Shown here piece by piece: positions 1 to 10,800 of a stretch of DNA of 64,000 nt (the first letter of the stretch is position 1; the number at the start of each line of letters is the position of its first letter). The position numbers were made by a program, and so were the translations under genes. Origin of the DNA: Botryosphaeria dothidea (Eukaryota > Ascomycota > Dothideomycetes > Botryosphaeriales > Botryosphaeriaceae); NCBI GenBank assembly GCA_011503125.2, contig WWBZ02000016.1:1612001-1676000 (forward strand), given 5' to 3'. A model generated the notes under the pieces. It saw only the letters and a list, made by a program, of their open reading frames with translations. It was not told where the DNA came from and searched no databases.

Positions 1-89
1 TACTTCTTTCTCTATTCCGCTCGGTCAGTCTTTCATATCTCCTTTCATTTCTTAGTTTTCACGACCCTTCTCCCTCCTACCCACGGCCA

Positions 90-1260
90 AGAGCCCCGGC
101 CGATCTTGGCTCCACTCGAAGATCGGACCGGCTGGCAAAGCCAGAAACGGCCAAGATCAAACACTCCTGCGAACTCGAGAGCGTGCATGGAAGTTTTTGC
201 GCGCTAGACAAGCGCAGGAAGACATGTTTGGGTGAAGGCACGGTCAGATGTCGGCCGCTGTTTTCCAAGACTCTTTGAGCCGGTGAAACTTTCCAGCAAC
301 GGCCACGTTCTTCTGGCGGCCTTCTTGGAGAATCCGTCAGGGTACAGCGGCAAAGATTGAAATTGTGCGATATTTGGGAGCCTGCCTCGCCACTGTGGCA
401 TGGCCTCTGCAGGACGTACGAACATACATTACACGGCCAGAAATTCGGCTGGTCTCTGCTCTCCTCCATCTGAGGACCAGCTGGGTAAGCTGACATGCCA
501 TGAAATACGCCCCCTTTGTGAATACCGGAGTGGGACGAGTCCTTCACTAGAAATATGCCAGTGTTGTGATGATGCATTTGTCTCTTCTCGGCCAGAGAGC
601 CCGCTCGGTTTCTGCTGCTTCCATAGGAATTGAGCGGCTCACTGCTGCATGCACGGTCCCTCATGGAACCTCTGTAGTGCTGGCCAAGATCAACAAACCG
701 ATGCCAACAGGCGCTCTTCTCAAAAATATTGATTTGTGGTTTACCAGCACCGTTACATACCCTGGAATGTCTCTTCACGGCCAGAGTCCAGCCAGCCTTC
801 TGTTCCCCATCGGAAGGTTGGATGGCAAGCTGTCGCCTTGGTTTCTCCAGAAGCCGCAGCAGCGAATGGCCAAGATAAAAAAGAAGCCGGCTTCAATGGC
901 CGTCCGTCTCGAGGAACGGACGGGTGGTGAATAGTCTCTGGTACATAAGGCCATCAGATCCGGCAGGTCTTCCGCTCACGCAATGGGATAGCAGCTGGTA
1001 ACTGTTTGCTCGGTTTCGTCAGAAGCCGCGACGGTTAAGGCCGAGAGCGACAACCATTTCTCAGAGAACTGCTCTTCAGACTAGTTGAAGAACAAGTGAC
1101 TTAGAAATGGGATATACCAATGATATGTCTCTCTTGCGGCCAAATATTCGGCAGTCCTCCGCTTCTCCACCATCGGGGGACTTTGCTGGTAGCTGTTTGT
1201 CTGGGTTCGAAAGAAACCGCGGCAGTGCTTGGCCAAGATCAAAACGCCCGTATTTGAGCT
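90..1260. repeat. Degenerate tandem repeat, period about 155-190 bp
   Basis: At least five head-to-tail units are visible. Each starts with a CGGCCAGA-like head (near 434, 589, 778, 947 and 1137). It continues through a pyrimidine-rich stretch with CTTCTCCACCATCGG-like sequence, then an AGCTGTTTG-like block, an AGAAGCCGCGGCAG-like block, and a tail resembling TGGCCAAGATCAA (near 682, 869, 1039 and 1229). Tail-like blocks near 148 and 341 suggest older copies to the left, so the array may run off the window. Copies are strongly diverged and differ in length. No long open frame follows the repeat, and nothing resembles a known transposon protein. Confidence 0.6.
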
Positions 1261-1828
1261 GTTCTTCCTGAAGTATGGGAGAAGCAGTGAACAACACGGG
1301 CAACAAAGATGGCCCAACTTTCGAGGCTTCCGTACAGTTTTCCATTATGCGGCGAGTTTTCATTTGGTGAGATGTGTAGAGACTAGCTTAGTTAATTATT
1401 TACTATCATTGGTTTTCGTATGTTGTTGAGAGGTTTTTGTAAACAGAAAATATGCATGCGAGAGCATCGATCGAGTTCTGTTACCGTGGCCAGACTGATG
1501 GCAATGTTGTGGTGAGAAGGTCGGCCAATCAACCGAGGTCCACTGTGGACCTTGACTCTTTGGCTTCGGCGCGCGCACCTTCATCCATCCCTCTTCATCC
1601 TAAACACGAGGTCTACCGCGTCGGATCTTGCCATCTCATTTCCGCCCGCTCTCGAAGCGAAATGTAACATCGGCAACGCCTGCACCCTCTCGCCGGCGTC
1701 TGTTACTTCGGGCTGTTGCGCGGCACAGGGCGGGGCGCCAATTAGATTCGCTGGCAAGCGCACGCCGACCCTGGCCGCTTGAACAACCTCCCTAACCAGG
1801 TATTCGGCCCCGTCATGAACCCTTCGCC
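1261..1828 (+). promoter_or_regulatory. 5' region of the phosphatase gene, with an overlapping upstream ORF
   Basis: No gene is seen here. An upstream ATG at 1815 opens a 22-codon frame ending at 1883. It overlaps the true start at 1829 in another frame. If the transcript begins upstream of 1815, this small ORF could lower translation of the phosphatase. The transcription start is not visible from sequence. Confidence 0.3.
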
Positions 1829-3659
1829 ATGGACGCAAAGTGGGACACTGCGACGGGCTTTCCAGTCCGTAATGGCTATATAGCTCTGCTACTTGCCGTC
1901 CTCTTCGCGGGCGCTCTGCTGCTGTCCGGTGCCGCCGCCGTCTTCCAGAACCACCCGGCGCGAGTACCCTTGAGTGGACAATCGCCGTCGATACACTCGT
2001 TTGAGAAAAATATGTCGGCGGCATCGTTGAACAGCTCTGTTTCCGGGTGGCATCCGCCAAATTCAACCTGGATCACCGACCTTGGAGCCGTCATCAACGG
2101 GACCGGTGTCCATGGCTTTGTATTCAACAGCTCTCAGCTACCAGATGGGGTCCCTTATGGCACGTACAACTGGTGTAACATGCCACATGTACGTGCTTCT
2201 GAGTATCCAAGGGCTCCAGATGAATATCAGCTCGAGTATGTAGAAGTGGTAAGTTACACAATTTTTCCAATCAAGGAGTCATCGAGCCTCGCGTCTTATT
2301 TCTGGTCGCTTTCATTTTCCGCCTTCATTTGCTTGTTTTTCTTTCCATTTATTTCCAGCCATCTCCATGAAAAGAAACGAAGAATATCTTAGAAGCAAGC
2401 AACCCTTTGTCAAAGCACCACACGTGAATGGGTTATGCTGTCTCATCACCAACACACATTCACAGTTCCACCGCCACCACAAACGTACACCCTACGCCTC
2501 AAACACCTTCCCCACCGAGTCCTATCCCTGGGAATGCTCCGACGAAGGCCTCTTCTACTCCGGCGCGCCGCTCAACCCACCCGGCAACTCCTCCGCGCGC
2601 ACCTACTGGAGCGTCTTCACCTCCGCCGCCAACCCGCTCGCTCCGACCGGCTTCAACGGCACCTGCCAATTCCCCCAGATAACGCGCGGCGGCCTCGACG
2701 ACTCCTGGCAGCACGGCCGCGACCTGTGGGGCGTCTACCACGACCTGCTCTCCTTCCTCCCCTCCTCCGACCCGCTCTCGGCCATCGAGTTCCGCGTCAC
2801 CAACAACGTCATCACCTCGCAAGTCGCCAGCATGCTCATCGCCGGCATGCTTCCATCCCACGACGCCTCCACCCCGACGCCCCTCAAGATCCAGCCCTCC
2901 TCCATCGACTCCCTCGAGCCATCCTACCCCTGCCCCGCCGCGACCGCCCTCGCCGCCCTCTACGGCCCCTCCTCGCCCACCAGCCCCTCGCCGCGCTGGA
3001 CCGCGCACCTGCGCGCCAGCGGCCCGCTCTTCGCCGCCCTCGACGCCCTCTCGGGCGTGCCCGCGCACGACGCCGACTGGCACGCGAGCTGGGACCACTA
3101 CTTCGACAACCTGTCGGCGCGGCTGTGCCACGCGAAGCCGCTCCCCTGCAGCGCCGCCAACGCGTCCCTCTGCGCGACGCCCGAGCAGGCGGACGCCGTT
3201 TTCCGCCTGGGCCAGTACGAGTACGCGTACCTGTACCGCGGCGCAGGCCCGGAGACGTTGGCGGCGAGCGTGGGCGGGTACGGGATCATGGTCGCGGAGG
3301 TGGCGGCGCACGTGCGGGCGGCGGTGGCGGGGGCGGGGGAGGAGGCGGGAAAGAAGGTGCGGTACAGGCATAATGTCGCGCACGATGGGTCGGTGTCGAG
3401 GCTCTTGAGCGTGCTGCAGGCTGAGGTGATGGTGTGGCCGGGGATGGGGGCGGAGGTGGTGTTTGAGGTGTATCGGAGGAAAGGGGAGGGGGAGAAGAAG
3501 GCGTATGTCAGAGTCTTGTGGGGCGGGCAGGTGTTGCGGAGTTCGCATCCGGATTTGGGCGTGCTGGATATGGTGGACGTGGAGGTGTTGTTGGAGTATT
3601 TTGATGGGTTGGTGGGCGTGGGCGCGGGGAGGGTGCCGGGTCTTTGTGGGTTGGATTGA
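1829..3659 (+). CDS. Membrane-anchored histidine-phosphatase-family protein (branch 2, acid phosphatase-like)
   Basis: The model is two exons, 1829-2248 and 2466-3659, giving 537 aa. The intron starts GTAAGT and ends TTCACAG. A hydrophobic segment at about residues 18-42 is a signal anchor or signal peptide, so the catalytic part should lie outside the cytosol. The phosphatase signature R-H-H-K-R-T-P sits at residues 143-149, exactly at the start of exon 2, and H144 would be the phosphorylated histidine. The family usually has G after the RH; here it is H. A C-terminal A-H-D motif (H446, D447) is the expected proton-donor region. Conserved stretches such as YPWECSDEGLFY and FNGTCQFPQITRGGLDDSW match a filamentous-fungal subgroup of acid phosphatase-like proteins. 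Several N-x-S/T sites fit a secreted domain. The substrate cannot be told. The 217-nt intron is long for this genome, but the motif across the junction supports it. Confidence 0.82.
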
Positions 3660-4705
3660 GGTAGGTGCCTCATGAGAGGAGAGTAATGGGTACTTTTGCT
3701 GATAACTCACGATGGGCGCTGCTGAATGTGCACATGTGCGAAATGCAGACGTCGAGTTACGCGTGTAACGTGATTGGCGTTCACCAAACTGGATTGATGT
3801 CGCCTGAGGCAACAGCCCTCTCCAACTGCCGATGAGACATTCACTCTTTTAGGCAGCCCGATTGCTAGTCCCTCGGCAATAGCGGCATTTATTGCTGCCT
3901 GAAAGCATCACAGCGCGTTGTCTTTCTACGTGACGATCGTCGCTTGAGAAAAATGCCAAATTCATGTATGTGGTCTGTACTACACTATACAGGGGTGATA
4001 AGGTTACCGACCGATTCCGTTCTGGGTTCGCTACAAGGTTTGCTAGCTTCAGGTAGCCCTCGTACACTCTTTCGGTCAAGTGCGCTGCAATCACTTGTCT
4101 GTATGCGGAGCACCTGTCAAGATCGATTCGTCCGATGAGCGGGAAGCCAAAAGTTGGCGGCTTTTTCATTTCGGATTGTTTTGTCTTCCCCGATGCCCGA
4201 GATGGGCGGCGGTCGATCATGATCTGCGGTGGTTCACGGAATGCACGGCACACAAACTGCATGAATCAAAATATGCAAGGAAACACGAGAAAGCCAAGGA
4301 AGCGATAGTCTGCATGCATTGCCCTCCATGTTATGCCTTGAGAAATCCATGTCCTCCGTAGCAAATATCCTAGCTACAAAAGGGAAATCAAGCCAATTGA
4401 GAGAGTGCAGATTGCAAACCTTTCCCTGCAAGCAACGAAGCAGAGGCAAACGAAAGCCCGGCCAGTCGTCGGTCGGGAGAAAAAGAAAAGAAGACTGCAA
4501 TTGTAGGCAACCATTCCAGCCACATGGGTATCTCGCCAACGCCCGCCCCGGTGCAGCCGCCGTTACAAAGCCGGGTATCGCAAAAGAAGTAATAGACACG
4601 GTGTACCGCGAGTGATGTCGCTCGCGCGGAGGCAATCCCTAGTACCGTGTATGAAAAGCGTATCTCCTTCAGTCGCTGCGGCGGGCGGGACGACCTGGAG
4701 GGTGC
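3660..4705. other. Intergenic, nothing recognised
   Basis: This is the convergent spacer between the phosphatase gene and eIF1. It should hold both 3' ends. No conserved frame, repeat or RNA gene was seen. Confidence 0.5.
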
Positions 4706-5418
4706 TTAGAAACCGTGGACCTGAAAATAATATTGTAAGCGTCGTGCAGGAACCAACAGGGCAGACCGGGTATACCTTAATGGTCTTGGCATCGAGCTCA
4801 AGGCCTTCCTTCTTGTCGGTGAGGAATTCCTGGACATCCTTGCGCTGGTCACCCTGGAGCTGGATCACCTCGCCCATCTCCGAGTCGTTGACAATGGTGC
4901 CATTGCAGGCAAACTTCTTCTTGATGACCTTGAGGATCTTCTTCTGGTCGAACTTCTTGGGCAAGCCCTGAACCGTGGTCAGGGTCTTACGGCCATTGCG
5001 CTCTGCACGTTCCAAAGATTAGCCGCCGCACAGTCAAGAGTCGCACGCGAGCAGCGCCAGTGTACGTCAGAGGCAACGACACCGGAATCGCCACGTCGCG
5101 AGGGGTGGTGGTACGTACGTTGGATTCGAATGTGTATGTAATTTTGAGACTGCTTAGTCTCGCCTGTGTCTTCGTCGGCCTCGGCGAAGGGGTCTGTAGA
5201 GTCAGGCGATCAGCGACGCGTTCACGCAGAGCTCGGTAGGACGGTAGAGAAGCTGGGGGCACCGCCGCGCGACCAAGTAGAACCGCCGTCGCGGTGAGGC
5301 GAAAGGCAGTATGCGCGCGCGCGCAGCATCATCAGGCCGACGGAGGGGCACGAGGGCGGTGGGTAGAGCGGGGCAGACTGGACGCACCGAAGGTCTTGAG
5401 GTTTTCGATAGTGGACAT
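4706..5418 (-). CDS. SUI1: Translation initiation factor eIF1 (SUI1)
   Basis: eIF1 binds the 40S subunit near the P site and enforces AUG selection in the scanning complex. Four exons give 115 aa: 5388-5418, 5119-5193, 4776-5002 and 4706-4720 on the minus strand. Exon 1 encodes MSTIENLKTF. Exon 2 starts DPFAEADEDTGETKQSQNY. Exon 3 carries the core SUI1 fold with NGRKTLTTVQGLP, GTIVNDSEMGEVIQLQGDQR and the positively charged KKILKVIKKKF surface. The last exon is only 15 nt and encodes VHGF plus the stop, the usual eIF1 C-terminus; it lies behind a 55-nt intron with a TTTTCAG acceptor. Length and sequence are nearly invariant in fungi, which fixes every splice junction. Phase sums are exact (348 nt). 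Without the terminal micro-exon, translation would read into the intron. Confidence 0.96.
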
Positions 5419-6331
5419 ACACCTATCTTTTTCGAGGTCTCTTGCTAAGTGGTGGTAGGAAGAGCGTGCGCTGGGTGGTGCGAGAGTCGCAGAGGGTACG
5501 GTCGTCGAGAAGCGGAGGTGGTTGATCGGGTCTGTTGTGAGGAAGGCGGAGGAGTGTTTGGGCGGCAAGTGGGCTGCTAAATAAGCCTGCGAGCACGGGT
5601 CCTGCTTGCGCGGGGCGGTCAGAGCCAACAAGTCGCCACTTCCGAGCCAGAACACTGTCCCGCGAATCATAGGGACCGGCTTGCCTGCACTGCCATCAAA
5701 GCGCCAAAGAACTCGAGCTTCTGCGGCCTTGTCCGCTCACGCTACCGCTTCCAGATGACTCCACGCGATACACTCTTGTCACCCTCGCACTCTTGACTGG
5801 GCTGCAAGCGCGGGGGCCGCTCAATGCTCTCGAACGAGGGCGGTCACAATACGACAGCGTCAGCTGCGGACGGGCGTCTGGGAGAAGCTCGCGGAACAGT
5901 ATGCCTTCTCAAACACTCAGGCCGTGATTTGCCTATCGCCAGACCCCGGATCGCCTCGCTGCATGGCGACGCACCGTACACCCAACCTATGAAACACGTC
6001 CTCTTCGCTACCGCTATTCACTGCTTTGCTCGCGCACTGGCCGGCGCGGCCTCCGGCGACAACCCATAATCGCTGTTTCTTTTTATGTCCGCAAAGACAG
6101 CTGTTCGAACTCTGCTTCCAAATAGCCTAACCCAAGATGCGTCCAGCCGGGCCGGTGGAGCGCATATGCGCGGTTGGGCAATTCAGCAAGCTTAATCACG
6201 GTTGCAAGATCATTAGAAAAAAGTCTCAAAGTCGACGAAAATAAAGTCGTGCATAGAACATGCTTTTGCATCTGGTATTATCTGGATGTTCGTCCGTCTA
6301 TCCGTACTAGTACAACCACTTGACTTTTTGC
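5419..6331. other. Intergenic, eIF1 promoter region
   Basis: This lies between the 5' end of eIF1 and the 3' end of the Asterix-like gene, both on the minus strand. No conserved frame was seen. The eIF1 promoter and 5' UTR should lie in the part next to 5418. Confidence 0.4.
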
Positions 6332-7136
6332 TTAAGCCGGAGGCACCGCTGCCGGGGCCTCGGTTCCAGAACCCGCCTTGGCCCTGTTGGGAGGAGGCGG
6401 CAGGAAGAGAGGCATGTAGGACTGGTAAGAGGATGTTAGTATATGCGCGGCTGCACGTCTCAACGGGTTTCTATGTACGTACGACAAGCAGGGACATGAC
6501 TATTTCGCCGAGGTCAGCACCAACACTCATTAAAGACAAAACGGGGCCACCTACAGGCCATCAGGACGCTGAAGTAACCGGGCGTGGAGGCCTTCTTCTT
6601 CTGCTCCGGCGTCTCCGCCAGCCAGGTCTGGAGGGCAAAGATGACAGCAGTCCTGGGTCGGGGTCAGCACACGTCGCTAGGGAAGCGCAAGGGGCGGCGG
6701 TCGTGCATACGTACCAGCCGATCATCCTGTTTCGGGTACGCATCGTTAGCATTTTCATGAAGTCGGGCCCAGCGCATCGTCCGGCTTAGCTTACTTGTTC
6801 CTCGTAAATATCTATTGCGCCAAGTCAGCGTTGAGATAGCTCAGGAAACCCGGCGGGCAGACTTACGGCAGCCATAGGGAGCGTGCTGGCCATAGTACCT
6901 AGGACGGCCGTTAGAGCTCGCGCGCGTGATCCAGCGGACGGCATACATACCAGCGAAATCTGGGTCGGAATTCGCCTTCTCATTGGGGTCGGCGTAGGGG
7001 ACGACTGCAGGCTGGTCAGCTCTCACGTGCGACATGACGACAGGTGTGGGCGGCCAGGCGGGGGCAGCCGGGGGGGCAGGGCGGTGGGCAGCAGCGTACT
7101 CAGGTCGTCGCGGCGCATATCCTTCCTGACGGCCAT
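6332..7136 (-). CDS. Asterix family (PAT complex subunit, WDR83OS-like) ER membrane protein
   Basis: In animals Asterix pairs with CCDC47 in the PAT complex, an ER chaperone that shields membrane-protein segments during insertion. A similar ER role is inferred here. Eight minus-strand exons give 118 aa: 7100-7136, 6951-7004, 6867-6898, 6795-6811, 6715-6726, 6555-6652, 6483-6499 and 6332-6421. The protein has a charged N-terminus MAVRKDMRRDDLIVPY, an acidic linker NEKANSDPDFAG, then MASTLPMAAIFTRNKMIGW. Next come a first hydrophobic helix (AVIFALQTWLAETPEQKKK) and a second ending SYMPLFLPPPPNRA, with a short Pro/Ala tail. All seven introns have GT...AG borders, all phases agree, and the length fits the family (about 105-120 aa). 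Exon 5 is just 12 nt and is needed to complete N-K-M-I-G-W. The start at 7136 was chosen because it gives the conserved RRxDLIVPY N-terminus. A nearer ATG at 7035 would lie inside the intron. Confidence 0.88.
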
Positions 7137-7874
7137 GTCGGTGGTGTGCGGTGGGCTGAGCGTGGTTGGGGCCCCAGATTGTTTGGTGTTGAGCGAATGG
7201 CGGAGGTCTGTTTCGGCTCAGGACCTGGGCGAATCTAGCCAGTTTGGCTTCCGAAGCCACAATTCCGTGGGTTGCCAGGTTGCGCAGGGACGCCCGCGGA
7301 CATCCATGCGCGCGGGCGCTCGGCGACGGACGGTGCCAGTGCCAGTGCCAGTGCCAGGGCTGCAAGTGGAGCCTACGTGCCGGCGTGCCACACATAGCAG
7401 ATTGTCACTGAGTGTCGGAGGCAGTCACAGGTGCACCGGAGCGGTCAGGGCAGCGCTGTGCGGCCTCATGTCGCGCGCCGCGAAGGGTCTCCAGGCTGCC
7501 CGCGCGAGATCTGGCACCGCGGACACAGCCGAAAAGGCTGTGCTTTAGTCGGTATCTGCCCCCCGGACTGGCAGGTCACCCAGGGCATATCACGCAAGCC
7601 TGCGGCGAGCGCGCCAGACGCTTACGGCCACTAAGCTCGCAGATCCCAGTCCTGTCCTCCGGCTGTCGCGCCGCCATACCTCACTCTTCAGCCCACCGCA
7701 TCCCAACTCCACGCCTCTCGCTGCGCCCGTACGTTCGCCCTCGCCGCTGCCAGCGCTCGCTGACCTCGCCAGATGTCCGATCCTCCTGCGCACCAGCTGC
7801 CCCTCATATCGCCCGCATTACCCTCGCAGTAAACATGCAGTCCCGCGCCTGATCACGCATGGAGGCTCAATGCG
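7137..7874. promoter_or_regulatory. Divergent promoter region between the Asterix-like gene and MED12
   Basis: These 738 bp separate two genes transcribed away from each other. They contain four perfect GTGCCA units (7333-7356) and are GC-rich. Two short ATG-initiated frames (ATG at 7834 and 7859) close before or just beyond the MED12 start. No core promoter element stands out. Confidence 0.4.
7333..7356. repeat. Short tandem repeat, GTGCCA x4
   Basis: Four perfect hexamer units lie in the divergent promoter region. A fortuitous minus-strand frame through it reads His-Trp repeats. Confidence 0.8.
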
Positions 7875-10800
7875 ATGACTTCCCGTCCTGGCCCGACTGC
7901 AGCTCAGCGCACCACCGCTGGAGGTCTCCCGCGCCCGCCCACGCAAGCACGTCCTGCTGTCCAGCAGCACGCCTTCTCCGCCAATGCTCGTCCACCCGCC
8001 GATGTGATCGACCTTACCGCCGACGAGGGCAAGCAGCCGACCACTGATGCGCCGCCGAAGCATCACGCCTCAAAGCAGGCCAACGCCACAGACGACGCTC
8101 GCTGGGCCGCCCAAGATGCTCAGTTCGCCGTGCAGGATGGCTTCTCGAAACCCCCTCCTCGTGGCCGCCCCCAGATCTCCTTTGAGGATATTTCCGAGGC
8201 GGCCACCTCGGGTTTCGGAAGGGCCGCATCTGCCGCTCTGCGCGCCACGGCCATCTCAAATTACGGGAGTCTACCTCTGCCCCCGCGCCCAGGATTCCGC
8301 GTCCACAAGCGACAATCGCAGGGAGCAAGAGCCGTCTCGTCGGCTGCTGGCGTGAAGAAGGATGCATCGCAGCGCAGCGGCGTCGTGGAGCCTCCTCCCG
8401 ATGCTGTGCGAGTGTCGCGTGGGAAGACGGTGGATTTCTATCCCTGGGCTGGAAATCATGCGGAAGACAATCTATCGGCCGAAGTCGTGAAGGTTGGCTA
8501 CTTTGACGATCGCAAGGGTCAGGTTGACCTCAATGCGGGGAAGTCACACGTCGGCCCCCAGATCAAGAACAAATCCACCCTACAAACCTTATCCTCCCTG
8601 TTTGTCCAGGTGCTCGAAAAGCGCCAGGCATCTGGGCGTGTGCGAGAACCCTCATCCTTTAAACCGCCTCCCAGAATTACCGTCAAAGATACCCAACGCG
8701 AAGAATGGCTCCGAGATCTGGCCAATCCCTCCCTTCCCCCCAAGCGCAGGATACCACACGGCATTCGCGGAAAACTTCTACTCGAACAGTGTCTCAGCAA
8801 GAACATACCGATTGCGCGAGCCATATGGCTGGCGAAATGTGTTGGCGCAAATGAAATGCGCGCATGGATGCGAAAGGGAGCCAGTAGTACGGGAGGCATG
8901 GGTGGTGAACTGAAGTGGGTTCGCGAATGGACGGTGTTCGTGGAACAGTTTGTCGACAGCACCATCAGCACTTGCGGTCAAGAAGGCTGGCGGGACAAAA
9001 TGGACTACACCATCCGGCTTGCTTCACAGCTGTACACCGAGCGTCTTCTGGACCAGGACCACTACCTGGACTGGCTTCTTTCTTCCCTAGAAGGGACGGA
9101 GGTCGAGCGACTGCCCATATGGTTTCTACTGGTTCAGATCTACTGGCAGGACATTGTTGCCTTGCGACGGCGAGGACGGCGCTTAACCGAAGCGTTACTC
9201 CTACACCTGGGCAACATGACATCCGCTGACAAAGCTGAGGCTGACAACCCACTGGTCCAGCGCGCACGACAGCTGATCATCGTACTCCTCATGGGCCACC
9301 GCAACTGCATGGTTATCCCAAGAACCTGGAAGAAGAACAAGCATATCTTCGAGCAAATGCTCATTATCAGCAGCCAGCCTGCACTTCAAAGTGCGATTCG
9401 CTCTGTCATCAGAAGAAATGAGCGACTCAATGGCTGGAACCACACCCCCACGCAAACCCACCAATCGCCGCAGAAGAGCGTTCTTTCCGCCTTAGACGCC
9501 ATTTCACTTGACTTCAACCTCAATGACTTCTCTGCAACATGCCTCGCTCTAATGCCAGATACCCACGGACTTGCAGTCAGTGTTCTGCAATGGGCTTGTT
9601 CTCTGTACCGTGAAGGATCACACAGGCTCTACATCGCAGTTCGCCTGCTCCGAAAATGGAAGTCCAGAGGAGCTGATATCGACAGTGCCATTCTTACCGT
9701 CTTAAGCGATGGGCAGAAGCTGAAGGGTATCAGGCATCGGGATTTTTTCAGACTCGTTGCAGAGCTTGTGCGTTCGAAGCATTTTTCAGTTGGCAGATAT
9801 CTTCAGTGGCTGATTGCGAGCGGAAGTTTATCCGGCGGTGGAGACGTCACCAAAGTAAGATGATCCCTCTCATTCCCTCTTGCAGCTTCAAGCTAACATC
9901 ATTTTAGAGCGAGGCCTGTAATGTTCGTCTCATCGCGGAGATCCCCCTTCAGGGACTTCCAGAGCACGTGCTCAATCTACGACAATCGCTTCTTCAAACA
10001 AACCTTCAAAACGGCGCATACGAAGCCGTGACGTTATTGGACGACCAAAGCGCCATCATTAAGCAGCTCTGGGCTATTTTTGGACCGGAGACAGGGAATG
10101 AGATTGCCTTCGACATTCCCTTTGCTGACTTGAGCACGAGTGTCAGAATTGAGATCAGTCGCTGGTTACGCCAAGAGCTTTTAGCTCGACTAGAGTACGT
10201 TCATCGCTAGTTCCGTTCCGTCCTTTTCACTAACGATATCTTGTAGCCCAACTCTTGAAGATGACGAGATGAGAGATGACTATATCCTCACTGCGACCCG
10301 TTTCTATGCCATTAGAGATATTGTAGAGCAGCTCGAGGACTTTACCATTCTTGCTGATATTCTAGGTATCGCCATGCAGTCAAACGATATGGTTGTCTTT
10401 GCAGCCATCGCTGACACTCTCAACCACCACTACCGCACCTTCGCAGCGATTGGTGCGCTTCGGCCGTTGTTCAATGGTCTCGTCGAGCAGTATGGTAAAG
10501 CCAGGCTGGAGAAACCATTGGAACGGGCATTCCTGCTTGCGCTTGCCGACTTGTGCTGCAGATTGCAAACAGAACCAAACCTTGTTGTTCAGCTCACCTC
10601 AGACGTCACCCGACTAGAACAACGATCTGCTGTCGCCGCCTGTTCGCCAGCTTCAGACAACATGGCTGATTTCCATGGGGGTAAGATGGACTTCGACGAA
10701 GAAATCGACCGTATCCTCGCCAGCGGAACGAGCATGGACGAGAATATGGTTGCTCGAGTTTTTGCGAAGGTTGTAACGCGGATTGAGGAGCAGATCGGCA

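Noticed and set aside
77..778. 233-codon minus-strand frame
   Set aside because: It runs through the degenerate tandem repeat and shows no domain or gene-like composition.
90..1260. CRISPR-like regularly spaced repeats
   Set aside because: Repeat blocks are imperfect, the spacing varies and the organism is eukaryotic.
2499..3812. 437-codon minus-strand frame opposite the phosphatase
   Set aside because: Antisense shadow of a GC-rich coding exon. The plus strand carries the conserved family motifs.
7033..7035. Alternative start for the Asterix-like gene at MSHVRADQPAVV
   Set aside because: It lies inside the first intron of a model that yields the conserved N-terminus and consistent phases.
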